64,000 nt of DNA from Shewanella sp. c952 (GCF_019654975.1 NZ_BPEW01000002.1:235406-299405); one strand, 5' to 3'; counted from the stretch's first letter, positions 9,047 through 18,219 are shown. Numbers and translations: made by a program. The notes: a model not told the origin generated them from the letters alone.

Positions 9047-10768
9047 ATGATATCATCGAAGTTAACCACCTACATTTTAAGCGTTACGCTAGTAGCATTA
9101 AGTGGCTGCGCCCTCTCACCCAAAAATGTTAGTGACATTCAATTTAAAGATCCAAACTTTGCACACTGTATTGCACAAACAAAAATGGCAGTGTTGTCAG
9201 ACATTACCGAGCTCAACTGCTCGGATAGACAGATCACCCATGTCGACGAAATTCGTTACATGCCGGCACTTACTGACCTCGATTTAATGAATAATGAATT
9301 GGCAGAGTTTGATACAACACTCCGCCCCAACCTTCAGCGTTTAAATCTACAAGGCAATAAGCTTTCCAATATCAATTTGAGCAACAGCCCTGAGCTCACT
9401 TTCCTCAATATCTCTAACAATAAAATAAGCAACATCGATGTAGGCCAAAATTCAAAGCTGATTAGCCTTTATGCCTACAAACTGCCACTTACCCAAATTG
9501 ATGTTTCTGCTCAATCAAAATTAAGAGATCTAGGCTTAAGCAAACATAAGCTAACTAATATCGATCTATCTAATAATCCGCAACTACAAAGCCTCAATTT
9601 ATCTGTTGGCACACTGGATAATATCGACTTAACTCATAATGCCAAATTGAGCCACGTCTACCTTGCGAGTAATCAGCTGACACAAATAGACGTTAGCCAA
9701 AACCCGAAATTGATACAGCTATCTGTTAGAAATAATCAATTGAATGAGCTCGATTTAAGCCGTAATGCACAACTGGTGACACTCAAAGCAGACTACAACA
9801 AAATTGAAGATGTTTTGTTTAGCGCTGAGCCGCTGATTACTGAGCTTGAGATCAACAATAATCGACTCACCGTATTAGATACTTCTGCATTCGCGCACTT
9901 AGATAAACTGACCGCTTTCAATAACCCATTACAGCTACTGAAGGTCAATCACGCGCAACCGCCAAAGGTGCTCTCTATTGAGGGCACACCCTACGCATTA
10001 TCGAATCAAGCACAAACTAACGAGCGCACGATTTCTAATCTACTATCGCCACGAGTGAGTATTTTAGAGGCTGGGTTAATCAGCCAAGATGGCAATCAAT
10101 ACAATATTTTTTCGAGCCAGTTAGTGCTGCCGTCTTTAGGCCAATATATAGGGTATCGTTATTCGGTAACCCTACCGAAAAATGCCAAAGGACAGATAGC
10201 TCCCGAGCTCGTCAATCAGGCGCAATTCCCTATAACGGTGCGTATGACACACCCAGAAATTGTTGACCCTAAAAGTGGTAAAGGCTTCACCACATCAAGC
10301 TGGACAGACACTATGCTCAAGCATAATCGTAATTTGGCAATGTGGTATTTTGGCGACAAACATGAGCTGGTCAGCGGCCGCTGGACACTCGATATTCTTT
10401 ACCGTAACTCAGTCATAGCAACCAAGTCGTTTATGTTGGTGAATATGGATGAAGAACCAAAACAAAAGCCGCAGAAAAATGTCACCTTCGCTGATTTAAT
10501 TAGCAATGGTCAACATTATCTATGCACGGATAAAAAGTACCGGAGCTGTTTAGGCTTCAGCGATAGCAGCCACTGCGAAACAAGCCTTCAGCCTTTTAAA
10601 GCCCAATGTCAGCAAAGTGCGATAAAAGCAGTTCAAAAGCTAAGGCGTAGGCCTATGAATACTCAGCTTAAAGCTTTCTTTAGCCACCTTACCGCCTGTA
10701 TGGGTGACAAATATATTCAAACAAGCAAACTTGTACCACAACAAGTTGGTAGCTGCTTAAGTAATTAA
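9047..10768 (+). CDS. Leucine-rich-repeat lipoprotein, 573 aa
   Basis: Type II signal peptide with lipobox LSGC (Cys21), so the mature protein is probably anchored to a membrane. Residues about 55-300 hold roughly ten short leucine-rich repeats of about 21 residues with the pattern L-x-x-L-x-(L/I)-x-x-N-x-L-x-x-(I/L)-D-(L/V), for example LQRLNLQGNKLSNINLSNS. The part from about 320 to 480 has no recognised repeat. The C-terminus (about 485-573) carries seven cysteines (YLCTD, RSCLGF, HCETS, QCQQS, ACMGD, SCLSN), consistent with a disulfide-bonded cap. LRR domains usually bind proteins or glycans. It is monocistronic, with its own terminator. Function unknown. Confidence 0.8.
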   Translation: MISSKLTTYILSVTLVALSGCALSPKNVSDIQFKDPNFAHCIAQTKMAVLSDITELNCSDRQITHVDEIRYMPALTDLDLMNNELAEFDTTLRPNLQRLNLQGNKLSNINLSNSPELTFLNISNNKISNIDVGQNSKLISLYAYKLPLTQIDVSAQSKLRDLGLSKHKLTNIDLSNNPQLQSLNLSVGTLDNIDLTHNAKLSHVYLASNQLTQIDVSQNPKLIQLSVRNNQLNELDLSRNAQLVTLKADYNKIEDVLFSAEPLITELEINNNRLTVLDTSAFAHLDKLTAFNNPLQLLKVNHAQPPKVLSIEGTPYALSNQAQTNERTISNLLSPRVSILEAGLISQDGNQYNIFSSQLVLPSLGQYIGYRYSVTLPKNAKGQIAPELVNQAQFPITVRMTHPEIVDPKSGKGFTTSSWTDTMLKHNRNLAMWYFGDKHELVSGRWTLDILYRNSVIATKSFMLVNMDEEPKQKPQKNVTFADLISNGQHYLCTDKKYRSCLGFSDSSHCETSLQPFKAQCQQSAIKAVQKLRRRPMNTQLKAFFSHLTACMGDKYIQTSKLVPQQVGSCLSN

Positions 10769-10806
10769 ACGACTATTTAGCGCAAACAACTTGCCACAAT
10801 ATCAAT

Positions 10807-10830
10807 AGCCCGCTCTGTGCGGGCTTTATT
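10807..10830 (+). terminator. Terminator after the LRR lipoprotein gene
   Basis: Arms AGCCCGC (10807-10813) and GCGGGCT (10819-10825), followed by TTATTATA. Confidence 0.8.
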
Positions 10831-11046
10831 ATAACTACAGATAAAAACTGCTAGCTGCATCACGCTCCTTTACACTTCTTTAATTGAACTTGTAACTGAG
10901 TTTAATTACCATTCTCAACTTCAAAGTTTACTTATTTATCTGCAACAACTTCCAGATAGAAATAAAGCCTTTTAACAAAAAAGTAAGCTATTAGCCGTAG
11001 TTGTCTTGCGCTTATATTTTGCCAAGACCGATTTGAGATCTTAACA

Positions 11047-12111
11047 ATGAATGTCGTTCCCGCTTTAAAATGGTTCCACAATTGGGTTGGTTTTTTTATT
11101 AGCATTACTATGCTAACTGTATTAACAACAGGCGTTTACCTTGGCAGTATCGACATGTTCAAACGCCTTGATGACAAAGGACAACAATACGCGCCACTGT
11201 CTATTGAGCGAAAAGCAGAGGTGACAAATACACTGTTTGAACGCTATCCAGAAATAAGCTCAGTTCGCTTTCCCACTGAGCACACCCCATATATTCAAGC
11301 TGGTGCAAGGGGCACAACAATAGCGTTAGATAGTGAGCTCAATGAGCTGTCTATTCGCAAGTTTTCTGAAATGCCAATGTATAGCACCGTTTTCTGGTTA
11401 CACAGAAACTTCTTAATGGGTGACTTTGGTAAGTACCTCAATGCTTGGGCATCAATGATTGGTGCGGTTATCACCTTAGTGGGGATCTATCTATGGTGGC
11501 GAGTGCGTAAAGGTTTTCGCCTAAAACAAAGTCTCCCTAAAGATACTCGTTCAAGTAGCTTGTTAAAAAGCCACATTCAACTCGGATTGTTTATCTCTGT
11601 GCCTCTATTCGTTTTGTGTTTAAGTGGCTTTTTAATCACTTATAAAGGTTTGTGGTTCGGCGCATTAAAACCAAGCTCGAACATAGAAATTAGCTACCCT
11701 AAAAGCCAAGCTAAAGATTGGCCAAGCCAATTACAAACCGCGCAAAACATTTGGCCTGACTCTCTACTCGTTGCAGTCAGTAAAGATCGCGCTAAAAAGC
11801 CAAAAGAGGGAGAACCAGCAGCGGAACCTAGCTATAGCATCCAGTTCGATAGCCATAGCGACGTGTGGTTACGTAATGCAGACAGGATCAGTATCAATCA
11901 CGCCGAAGGCACCATTAAATCGGCTTTAAAGCACAGCGACAGGCCACTTTCAGCCCGAGTAGCCAGTTTTGTAAGACCGTTGCACGACGCGCTTAATATG
12001 CCTTTTGGTTACGTTGTATTTATTACGAGTGTGTCATTGGTTGGCTGCATGATGCTAATGTTTAGTGCACTCACTTTCTATCGACGTATATTTAAGAAAA
12101 AACGTAGCTAG
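11047..12111 (+). CDS. PepSY-associated transmembrane protein, 354 aa
   Basis: Inner-membrane protein with four predicted membrane segments: about residues 10-32, 135-155, 180-200 and 320-342. The first helix, with WFHNWVGFFISITMLTVLTTG, and the motif FWLHRNFLMGDFGKYLNAWASMIG are typical of PepSY_TM proteins. In this family conserved His residues in helices are proposed to hold heme or metal, and members such as FhuF-neighbour reductases can act in siderophore iron release. No siderophore receptor is adjacent here and I see no convincing Fur box upstream. The ribosome binding site is weak. A long palindrome follows at 12126-12165. Confidence 0.78.
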   Translation: MNVVPALKWFHNWVGFFISITMLTVLTTGVYLGSIDMFKRLDDKGQQYAPLSIERKAEVTNTLFERYPEISSVRFPTEHTPYIQAGARGTTIALDSELNELSIRKFSEMPMYSTVFWLHRNFLMGDFGKYLNAWASMIGAVITLVGIYLWWRVRKGFRLKQSLPKDTRSSSLLKSHIQLGLFISVPLFVLCLSGFLITYKGLWFGALKPSSNIEISYPKSQAKDWPSQLQTAQNIWPDSLLVAVSKDRAKKPKEGEPAAEPSYSIQFDSHSDVWLRNADRISINHAEGTIKSALKHSDRPLSARVASFVRPLHDALNMPFGYVVFITSVSLVGCMMLMFSALTFYRRIFKKKRS

Positions 12112-12125
12112 TTCTCTAATAACGA

Positions 12126-12165
12126 CTGGGTAATTGTTAGCAAAACTTTGCTAACAATTACCCAG
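12126..12165. repeat. 40-base near-perfect palindrome
   Basis: Arms of 19 bases (12126-12144 and 12147-12165) pair perfectly around a two-base centre. The sequence starts CTGGGTAATTG and ends CAATTACCCAG. It lies 14 bases after the PepSY gene stop. There is no T run on either side, so it is not a standard terminator, though the RNA hairpin would be very stable. Confidence 0.75.
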
Positions 12166-12242
12166 TTGACATTTTATGCCATTTATAGAAGATTGATGCG
12201 TTAGAAAACTATAATAACTTCAGCAAGGAAGAGCATAAAATA

Positions 12243-14312
12243 ATGAAAAAATCACTAATTGCTATTGCCTTAGCCACTACCTTTTTAGGTGGCTGCGGCG
12301 CTTCGGATGTTAATGAAACAGCAGCGACAGAAGTCACTAAGACTACTGCAACTAAAGCGGAACTAGGCAGCTTCGGGGTTGACCTTTCTGCACGAAATGA
12401 AGCCGTCAAACCTGGCGATGACTTCTTTATGTACGCCAGCGGTACATGGTACGACCATTACATCATGCCGGCAGACAAGACTCGATATGGCGCATTTACA
12501 GGTCTTGCTGAGCGCAGTGAAGAGCAAGTTAAAGAGATCATCGATGATATTGCTAGCCGCAGTGATTTAAATGCTGAAGAGCAGCTCATTGCTGACTTCT
12601 ACAAATCATACATGGACACAGATACCATCAACAAACTGGGTATCACGCCGATTCAAGGCACCCTTGATCAGATTTCAGCAATCAAGAATACCGATGATTT
12701 AACCAAGGTATTTGGTCAAGCATGGTTAACTGGCGCAACCTCTCCTATTTCTGGTGGTATGTGGTTTAACCGCCTAGATCCTAACCAATATGAAATGTCG
12801 ATTGGTGCTGGCGGCTTAGGTTTACCAGATCGTTCATACTACCTTGAAGATAGCGAACGTTTCGTTAAAATCCGCAGCGCTTATGTTAGCCACATTGCGC
12901 AAATGCTTGCATTTGCAGGTGTTAAAGATGGCGAAGCACGCGCACAAGCTATACTCGCGTTAGAAACTAAGATGGCAGAAGGCCAATGGCCACGAGAGAA
13001 GCGTCGTAACCGTGACTTAACCTTAAACCAAGTTAAGCGTGCTGATCTTGCTAAGCAATATCCAGGCTTTGATTGGGATCTGTACTTCGCAGAAACCGGC
13101 TATAAAGTCCCACAGCTGAACATCTCGCAGCCTGATCCAGTTAAAACCATGATTGGCCTAGTCAATAGCGAGTCGCTTAAGGTTTGGCAAGATTACCTGA
13201 CTTTCCATACCATCAGTAACAACTCAGATGTGCTTTCTGAAGATATCTACGCCGCTAACTTTGCATTTTACGGCAAAGAGCTAAGTGGCCAACAAGAGCC
13301 TCGCCCTCGTTGGAAACGTGCAATTTCAGAGATGTCAGGCACGCAATCATTAGGTTTCGCTATTGGTAAAGTGTATGTAGCCCGCTACTTCCCAGAATCT
13401 TCGAAGCAGCAGATGTCTGAGCTAGTTGAGAACTTACGTACCGCTATGGGTCAACGTATTGATGATCTTGACTGGATGGGTGACGAAACTAAAGTTAATG
13501 CTCATGCAAAACTTGCCGCTTTCAATCCTAAAATTGGTTACCCAGATGTATGGCAAGAGTTTGATGGTTTAGTACTGACCAACAAAGATTTAGTCGGTAA
13601 CATTCACAATCTGCGTGAGTACTTTAAAGCTGATAGCGTAGCTAAAGAGCTAAAGAAAACGGATCGCAACCGTTGGGGCATGACACCGCAACGTGTTAAC
13701 GCCTACTACAATAGTTCGTTTAACGAGATTGTATTCCCAGCAGCCATTTTACAACCACCATTCTTCGACCCAAATGCTGATGCTGCAGTGAACTATGGCG
13801 GTATTGGCGCTGTTATCGGCCATGAAATGGGCCACGGTTTTGATGACCAAGGTTCTAAGTCTGATGCAAACGGAATTCAACGCAACTGGTGGACAGATGC
13901 CGATCGTGCAGCATTTGACGCCAAAGCTGATCAGCTAGCGGCTCAATACAGCAAGTATGAACCCATCCCTGAAAACTTCGTTAACGGTCGAAATAGCCTT
14001 GGCGAAAATATTGGTGATGTTGGTGGTCTATCAATGGCTTATCACGCATACAAACTTAGCCTGAATGGCAAAGAAGCGCCGGTAATCGATGGCGTGACGG
14101 GCGATCAACGCTTCTTCCTTGCTTGGGCTCAAGTTTGGAAAGAGAAACGCACCGAGCAAAGTATGCTGAACCAACTGCGAGCAGGTACTCATGCACCAGG
14201 TCGCTACCGTGCTCAAGCACCACGTAACCACGATGCATGGTACAAAGCCTTTGATGTTAAACCAGGTGATGCACTTTACTTAACTGAAGAAGAACGTGTA
14301 CGTATTTGGTAA
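12243..14312 (+). CDS. pepO: M13-family zinc metallopeptidase (PepO/neprilysin-like) lipoprotein, 689 aa
   Basis: Type II signal peptide with a lipobox ending in Cys18 (FLGGC). The mature protein has the M13 N-terminal domain from about residue 48 (DLSARNEAVKPGDDFFMYASGTW) and the catalytic domain with zinc motif HEMGHGFDDQGS near residue 530. The third-ligand motif is ENIGDVGGL near 585, and a substrate-binding NAYYN lies upstream. It ends in ERVRIW, as M13 enzymes end in a short Trp-terminated tail. Such enzymes trim small peptides in the periplasm or at the cell surface. Length is standard. The gene is flanked by a palindrome upstream and a strong terminator downstream. Confidence 0.93.
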   Translation: MKKSLIAIALATTFLGGCGASDVNETAATEVTKTTATKAELGSFGVDLSARNEAVKPGDDFFMYASGTWYDHYIMPADKTRYGAFTGLAERSEEQVKEIIDDIASRSDLNAEEQLIADFYKSYMDTDTINKLGITPIQGTLDQISAIKNTDDLTKVFGQAWLTGATSPISGGMWFNRLDPNQYEMSIGAGGLGLPDRSYYLEDSERFVKIRSAYVSHIAQMLAFAGVKDGEARAQAILALETKMAEGQWPREKRRNRDLTLNQVKRADLAKQYPGFDWDLYFAETGYKVPQLNISQPDPVKTMIGLVNSESLKVWQDYLTFHTISNNSDVLSEDIYAANFAFYGKELSGQQEPRPRWKRAISEMSGTQSLGFAIGKVYVARYFPESSKQQMSELVENLRTAMGQRIDDLDWMGDETKVNAHAKLAAFNPKIGYPDVWQEFDGLVLTNKDLVGNIHNLREYFKADSVAKELKKTDRNRWGMTPQRVNAYYNSSFNEIVFPAAILQPPFFDPNADAAVNYGGIGAVIGHEMGHGFDDQGSKSDANGIQRNWWTDADRAAFDAKADQLAAQYSKYEPIPENFVNGRNSLGENIGDVGGLSMAYHAYKLSLNGKEAPVIDGVTGDQRFFLAWAQVWKEKRTEQSMLNQLRAGTHAPGRYRAQAPRNHDAWYKAFDVKPGDALYLTEEERVRIW

Positions 14313-14341
14313 ATAATATGAGCATGTTGGTATAAGAAAAT

Positions 14342-14375
14342 AAAAAGCCCCGCTTATGCAAGCGGGGCTTTTTTA
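14342..14375. terminator. Bidirectional rho-independent terminator
   Basis: Perfect 14-base arms AAAAAGCCCCGCTT (14342-14355) and its complement (14360-14373) with loop ATGC. It has T runs in both directions and serves the M13 peptidase gene and the convergent gene at 14403-14651. Confidence 0.95.
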
Positions 14376-14402
14376 TTCTGGACGGGACAAGCCGTGAAAA
14401 GC

Positions 14403-14651
14403 TTAATGCTTGCCTTTTACGCCATGACGTACCATCTCTTTACCGGTAACGAAGATTTCGTCGGTGATCCAACGGGCATGTAGTAACTTATGATTATTAT
14501 CAAAAACAGCAACAAAGTGACGCCCATCGGCATTGTTAGTTGCCATACCTACGCCTTCTACACCTACCAGGCCTAGACCACCATTCTCAACTGATATCAG
14601 GAATGCTTCTAGTTTATCTAAGCTATCAATCACACTTTGTTCATCACTCAT
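14403..14651 (-). CDS. Small hypothetical protein, 82 aa
   Basis: Not recognised. The protein is soluble. Its acidic N-terminal helix (SVIDSLDKLEAFLISVENGG) is followed by beta-rich segments: GLVGVEGVGMATN, HFVAVFDNNHKLLHARW. The tail is basic (GVKGKH). A ribosome binding site GAGAGAG lies four bases before the ATG, and the gene ends at a strong bidirectional terminator. Both support a real gene. Confidence 0.65.
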   Translation of the reverse strand: MSDEQSVIDSLDKLEAFLISVENGGLGLVGVEGVGMATNNADGRHFVAVFDNNHKLLHARWITDEIFVTGKEMVRHGVKGKH

Positions 14652-14903
14652 ATTACTCTCTCTTCATCTTGCCAAAACTGTGTATGCAACAGCCTAGTAT
14701 TGGCGCCATTTTAACGCGTCTATAACTAAATTTGCACTGGGTTAATGGTAAGTCAGAAAAAGTTTGACTTTTATACGACAAAGCAACTTGATTTAATTAC
14801 CATTTCCAGCTTTAGTTACTGTCAACAAACTAGCAATTTTCCCTGTTCTTTTGGGCAGTTATATCTGTTTAACTGGAATAACACTAAACTTAAAGGATCT
14901 TTT

Positions 14904-15917
14904 ATGAAGCTCAAACCTCTGTCTTTGCTCCTTATGCTGACACTATCGTCAACCTCTGCTTTGGCCGTCACTTGCCAATCTAATACCAGTGATCTCCCTT
15001 CATGGGCCAACAGTGAACGTAGAAGTGCAATCTTAGAGTTCGTAGAAGAGGTCAGTAACCCGAATAGCCCAAGGTTTGTCGCTGCTAAAGACCGTATCGC
15101 AGTGTTTGATAATGATGGCACCCTTTGGTCGGAACAGCCTATGTACTACCAACTGGTATTTACCTTAGAACAGATTAAAGGGCTTGCCAGCAAGCATCCA
15201 CAGTGGAAAAACCAAACACCTTTTAAATGGGTGCTTGAAGATGATATTGAATCACTGATGAAAGCCGATCACCATGCACTGCTAGAGCTACTGCAAGCAA
15301 CCCATTCAGGCTTAACAGTGGAGGCGTTTCAGCAGATAGTGCACAGCTGGGTGACTAAGAGTAAAAATCAACGCTTCGAGCGCAGTTATATCGACATGAC
15401 CTATCAACCAATGAAAGAGATGCTGACTTATCTTAAAGCCAACGGATTTACTAACTACATCGTCTCAGGTGGCGGCAGTGACTTTATGCGCGCCTGGACA
15501 GAGCAAGCATATGGCATACCTGCTGAGAATGTGATTGGCAGTAGCTTTGGATACGACGTAGTAAAAGTGGGCGCTGATACGGTGATAGTGAAAAATGGTG
15601 AGTTAGTGTCAAACAATGACAAACAGGTAAAAGTTGAAAATATTCAGCGCATTATTGGCAAAAAACCAATACTCGCGGTAGGTAATTCCGACGGCGATCA
15701 CGCCATGATGCAATGGAGTACCAGCCAGAACATCCCTAGTATGGCAATGATAGTGCATCACACCGACAGTGAACGTGAATGGCAATATGATCGCAACTCA
15801 TCCATTGGCCGGTTAGACAAGGCACTCGATGAGGCCAAACAAAAAGACAACTGGCACTTAATCGATATGAAAAATGACTGGTGTACAGTATTTGGTGCCA
15901 CCAGCGCGAGTAAATAG
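14904..15917 (+). CDS. Secreted HAD-superfamily phosphatase, 337 aa
   Basis: Signal peptide MKLKPLSLLLMLTLSS ending ALA (about residue 21), so probably periplasmic. HAD motif I is FDNDGTLW near residue 69 (nucleophile Asp), motif II is SGGGSDF, a Lys-containing segment follows, and motif III is GNSDGDHAMM. The layout resembles SerB-like phosphatases with a helical cap between motifs I and II. The substrate may be a phosphomonoester; this is not determined. An in-frame ATG at 14745 would add 53 residues before the signal peptide. I chose 14904 because AAAGGAT lies six bases upstream and the signal peptide then starts the protein. A hairpin follows. Confidence 0.85.
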   Translation: MKLKPLSLLLMLTLSSTSALAVTCQSNTSDLPSWANSERRSAILEFVEEVSNPNSPRFVAAKDRIAVFDNDGTLWSEQPMYYQLVFTLEQIKGLASKHPQWKNQTPFKWVLEDDIESLMKADHHALLELLQATHSGLTVEAFQQIVHSWVTKSKNQRFERSYIDMTYQPMKEMLTYLKANGFTNYIVSGGGSDFMRAWTEQAYGIPAENVIGSSFGYDVVKVGADTVIVKNGELVSNNDKQVKVENIQRIIGKKPILAVGNSDGDHAMMQWSTSQNIPSMAMIVHHTDSEREWQYDRNSSIGRLDKALDEAKQKDNWHLIDMKNDWCTVFGATSASK

Positions 15918-15942
15918 CCCTATTGACAGTAACAGCTAACAA

Positions 15943-15972
15943 AGCAAAGAAGGCTTGAAAGCCTTCTTTGCT
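15943..15972 (+). terminator. Hairpin after the HAD phosphatase gene
   Basis: Perfect 13-base arms AGCAAAGAAGGCT (15943-15955) and AGCCTTCTTTGCT (15960-15972) with a four-base loop. The T run after the stem is poor, so termination strength is uncertain. Confidence 0.6.
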
Positions 15973-16126
15973 AAAATACTGATCCGTCATTTTCACGTGA
16001 CATATACGCTCAATCCACAGTTAGACCAAGTAGCACTTTCTCATGACGAATCTTTATATCCACAACACTTTTAAAAGAATGAAATAGCCCCATATTAATA
16101 AGACAGCTAAACACATAGGAATTGAT

Positions 16127-16984
16127 ATGAGCAAGCAATACACTCCAGCAAAAGTTTGGACAATGGACAGTGAAAATGGTGGCGAATGGGCAAGTATCAA
16201 TCGCCCTGATTCTGGCGCCAGATATGAGAGAGCACTTCCTGTCGGTAAACACCCGATACAGTTGCACTCGTTAGCAACACCTAACGGCCAGAAAGTGACA
16301 ATCATGCTTGAAGAGCTACTTGCACAAGGCGTATCTGGCGCCGAATACGATGCATACCTCATTAATATTGGCGACAGCGATCAATTCTCATCAGGCTTTG
16401 TTGAAATAAACCCCAACTCTAAAATTCCAGCGCTGATTGATAACTCAGACAATAGCGCAATCAATGTATTCGAATCGGGTAGCATTTTACTTTACCTTGC
16501 AGATAAGTTTGGCCACTTCTTGCCCACAGAGATTGCCGCTCGCACCGAGACAATGAACTGGCTATTCTGGCTACAAGGCTCCGCACCTTATCTTGGCGGT
16601 GGATTTGGTCATTTTTATGCTTATGCGCCTGAAAAGTTCGAGTATCCAATTGACCGTTTTACTATGGAAGCTAAGCGCCAACTCGATGTACTCGACAAGC
16701 AATTAGCAAAAAATGAGTATATTGCAGGTGAAGACTACACTATCGCAGATATGGCGATCTGGCCTTGGTATGGAAATTTAGTACTCGGTAAACTTTATAA
16801 TGCAGCCGAGTTCCTTGATGTCGAAAGCTACACCCACGTGCAACGCTGGGCTAAGTTAGTTGGCGAACGAGCTGCGGTTAAACGTGGGAAAATAGTCAAC
16901 TGCACCTGGGGTGAAGAGTGGCAGCAATTAGCCGAGCGCCATAGTGCGAAAGATATTGATGCTGTATTGAAGAAGCAACCTTAA
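16127..16984 (+). CDS. yghU: YghU-type glutathione S-transferase / disulfide-bond oxidoreductase, 285 aa
   Basis: The N-terminal extension YTPAKVWTMDSENGGEWASINRP and then LPVGKHPIQLHSLATPNGQKVTIMLEEL matches the YghU/YfcG nu-class GSTs. A thioredoxin-fold domain runs to about residue 130, with NPNSKIPALID and the glutathione-binding FESGSILLYLA. The helical C-terminal domain has DYTIADMAIWPW near 205. Length is close to the 288-residue E. coli YghU. These enzymes bind two glutathiones and reduce disulfides, and they act weakly on peroxides. The ribosome binding site AGGAA lies six bases before the ATG. The gene appears to stand alone. Confidence 0.92.
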   Translation: MSKQYTPAKVWTMDSENGGEWASINRPDSGARYERALPVGKHPIQLHSLATPNGQKVTIMLEELLAQGVSGAEYDAYLINIGDSDQFSSGFVEINPNSKIPALIDNSDNSAINVFESGSILLYLADKFGHFLPTEIAARTETMNWLFWLQGSAPYLGGGFGHFYAYAPEKFEYPIDRFTMEAKRQLDVLDKQLAKNEYIAGEDYTIADMAIWPWYGNLVLGKLYNAAEFLDVESYTHVQRWAKLVGERAAVKRGKIVNCTWGEEWQQLAERHSAKDIDAVLKKQP

Positions 16985-17005
16985 AGCTTGTAGTGGTAAA
17001 GCCTG

Positions 17006-17044
17006 CGCGCCTGGGTCGAGAAAGTATCACTCGCTCCGGGCGCG
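17006..17044. terminator. GC-rich imperfect hairpin between convergent genes
   Basis: Arms 17006-17020 (CGCGCCTGGGTCGAG) and 17030-17044 pair with a few mismatches. It sits between the GST stop at 16984 and the stop of the reverse-strand gene at 17048. There is no clear T run. Confidence 0.4.
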
Positions 17045-17047
17045 TTG

Positions 17048-17284
17048 TCATTCAGATTGATTACGTTCTGCTTCGCGCCGCACAAGGATAAAAGTTAGGT
17101 ACATTTTGGTTGGCAATGATAGAACCATGCCAAAGGCAATACACATTGCGCTAATGATGATCCCTTTAACCCCCATCGCCTCCACAGTTTCACTAAAGTT
17201 GTGGAAATAGATCCCAAGTAAAATGAGGCAAAGACCAAGGGTAATCACTGTTTTTAACAGTAATATCAGTTTAGTATCTGTCAC
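17048..17284 (-). CDS. Small two-helix inner-membrane protein, 78 aa
   Basis: Not recognised. Two membrane segments are predicted, about residues 6-25 and 39-60, with a basic/acidic C-terminal tail REAERNQSE. The start is GTG at 17284. It is chosen because a near-perfect ribosome binding site, AAGGGAGG, lies six bases upstream. The gene ends close to the convergent GST gene. Small membrane proteins of this kind can be regulators or accessory subunits; nothing here says which. Confidence 0.7.
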   Translation of the reverse strand: MTDTKLILLLKTVITLGLCLILLGIYFHNFSETVEAMGVKGIIISAMCIAFGMVLSLPTKMYLTFILVRREAERNQSE

Positions 17285-17561
17285 GCTTTACCTCCCTTAA
17301 TCATCATAGTACTCGGTGCTCGACGCTATCTTTCAATATTGAATCTATTTAGCCCATCACGCCATGATTCAGATCAAGCTTGAAAAGTTAATGTAGCGAA
17401 AGCTGATTAACGCTCTAATGTTTCGACTCGCAAATTAAAGTTCAAACCACCTCTGCATACCTACAAAGCAGTATTTTTAGCTTTAACCGTGGTATTCAGT
17501 CCTCTCTAGTAGTCATAAATAGCGGTTATTACTGTCACAATCACAGTTAAATACAACAGCG

Positions 17562-17575
17562 TTGATGTAGATCAA
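17562..17575. promoter_or_regulatory. FNR/EtrA box, perfect match
   Basis: TTGATGTAGATCAA matches TTGAT-N4-ATCAA at all ten defined bases. It lies 136 bases upstream of the small gene at 17711, in a 426-base gap (17285-17710) that holds no other gene. Control by an FNR-type regulator under low oxygen is inferred. Confidence 0.6.
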
Positions 17576-17710
17576 TAAGCACCTACGCCTTTTCGGGTCA
17601 TATAATAGTGAACCAGATCACAAACAGGCGCATCGGTAATGATGCGGTACTCACAAAAGTTGTGATTTAAAGCCTTACTAGAAATGAAATGTAGAATTTA
17701 GAGGTGCACG

Positions 17711-17899
17711 ATGGAGCTACTACCCAATTGCTATACAGATCTTTGCGTCAATGGAAAATGGTTCCACTATGATCACGGGGAAAGCTCGGTGTTTATGCTC
17801 AATGGCAGCAAACCTTTATCATTTGAGCTTGATTCATTGCCAACAACAGAAGATGAACTCGAATCACATTTATGCCATATAGCAGCAAATCTAATCTAA
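17711..17899 (+). CDS. Small hypothetical protein, 62 aa
   Basis: Not recognised. A soluble, acidic, beta-rich protein with Trp/His in WFHYDHGESSVFMLNG and three cysteines (NCYTDLC, LCHIA). A strong ribosome binding site AGAGGTG lies five bases before the ATG. A terminator follows 24 bases after the stop. The perfect FNR box upstream makes anaerobic expression likely. The short length and clean flanking signals support a real gene. Confidence 0.65.
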   Translation: MELLPNCYTDLCVNGKWFHYDHGESSVFMLNGSKPLSFELDSLPTTEDELESHLCHIAANLI

Positions 17900-17923
17900 A
17901 CGAGTCCCTGCAGGTTCTATAAA

Positions 17924-17946
17924 AAATGGGCCTCTAAGGCCCATTT
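17924..17946 (+). terminator. Rho-independent terminator after the small gene at 17711
   Basis: Arms AAATGGGCCT (17924-17933) and AGGCCCATTT (17937-17946) with a three-base loop. Confidence 0.85.
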
Positions 17947-17951
17947 CAATA

Positions 17952-18219
17952 TAATACCAATCGGTATAAAGATTTGGTCGCTCAGCGAGAGTTTAGCGGT
18001 TTTGAGGCCAGGCAATGAGTGAAGTACATAGTTATTCTACGTTCAAGCTCATTAACGCAGCATCAGAGCCGCTAAAACTCGCCTGTAAGGAGTGTTTTTG
18101 GCTTCCTACTTCGGTGTTGGATAAAGGCAAAAGGGAACAACCATTATGGCAATTATCCGCCTTGAATTAGTTCGCCAAAAAACACTCTGAGTAGACCAAC
18201 TACTTATGCCGATTGATAT
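17952..18219. mobile_element. MITE-like element, about 268 bases
   Basis: The left end TAATACCAATCGGTATAA (17952-17969) is matched in inverted orientation by TTATGCCGATTGATATA near 18203-18219. Similarity continues inward (TTGGTC...CTCAG left, CTGAGTAGACCAA right). Internal hairpins form between GAGTTTAGCGG near 17985 and CCGCTAAAACTC near 18070, and between GAGTGTTTTTGGC near 18090 and GCCAAAAAACACTC near 18173. No coding capacity. Its 18-base end recurs at 23488-23505. Placement between genes and inverted ends fit a non-autonomous element. Confidence 0.7.

Noticed and set aside
14745..14903. Upstream start for the HAD phosphatase
   Set aside because: It would put 53 residues before an evident signal peptide, and it has no ribosome binding site.
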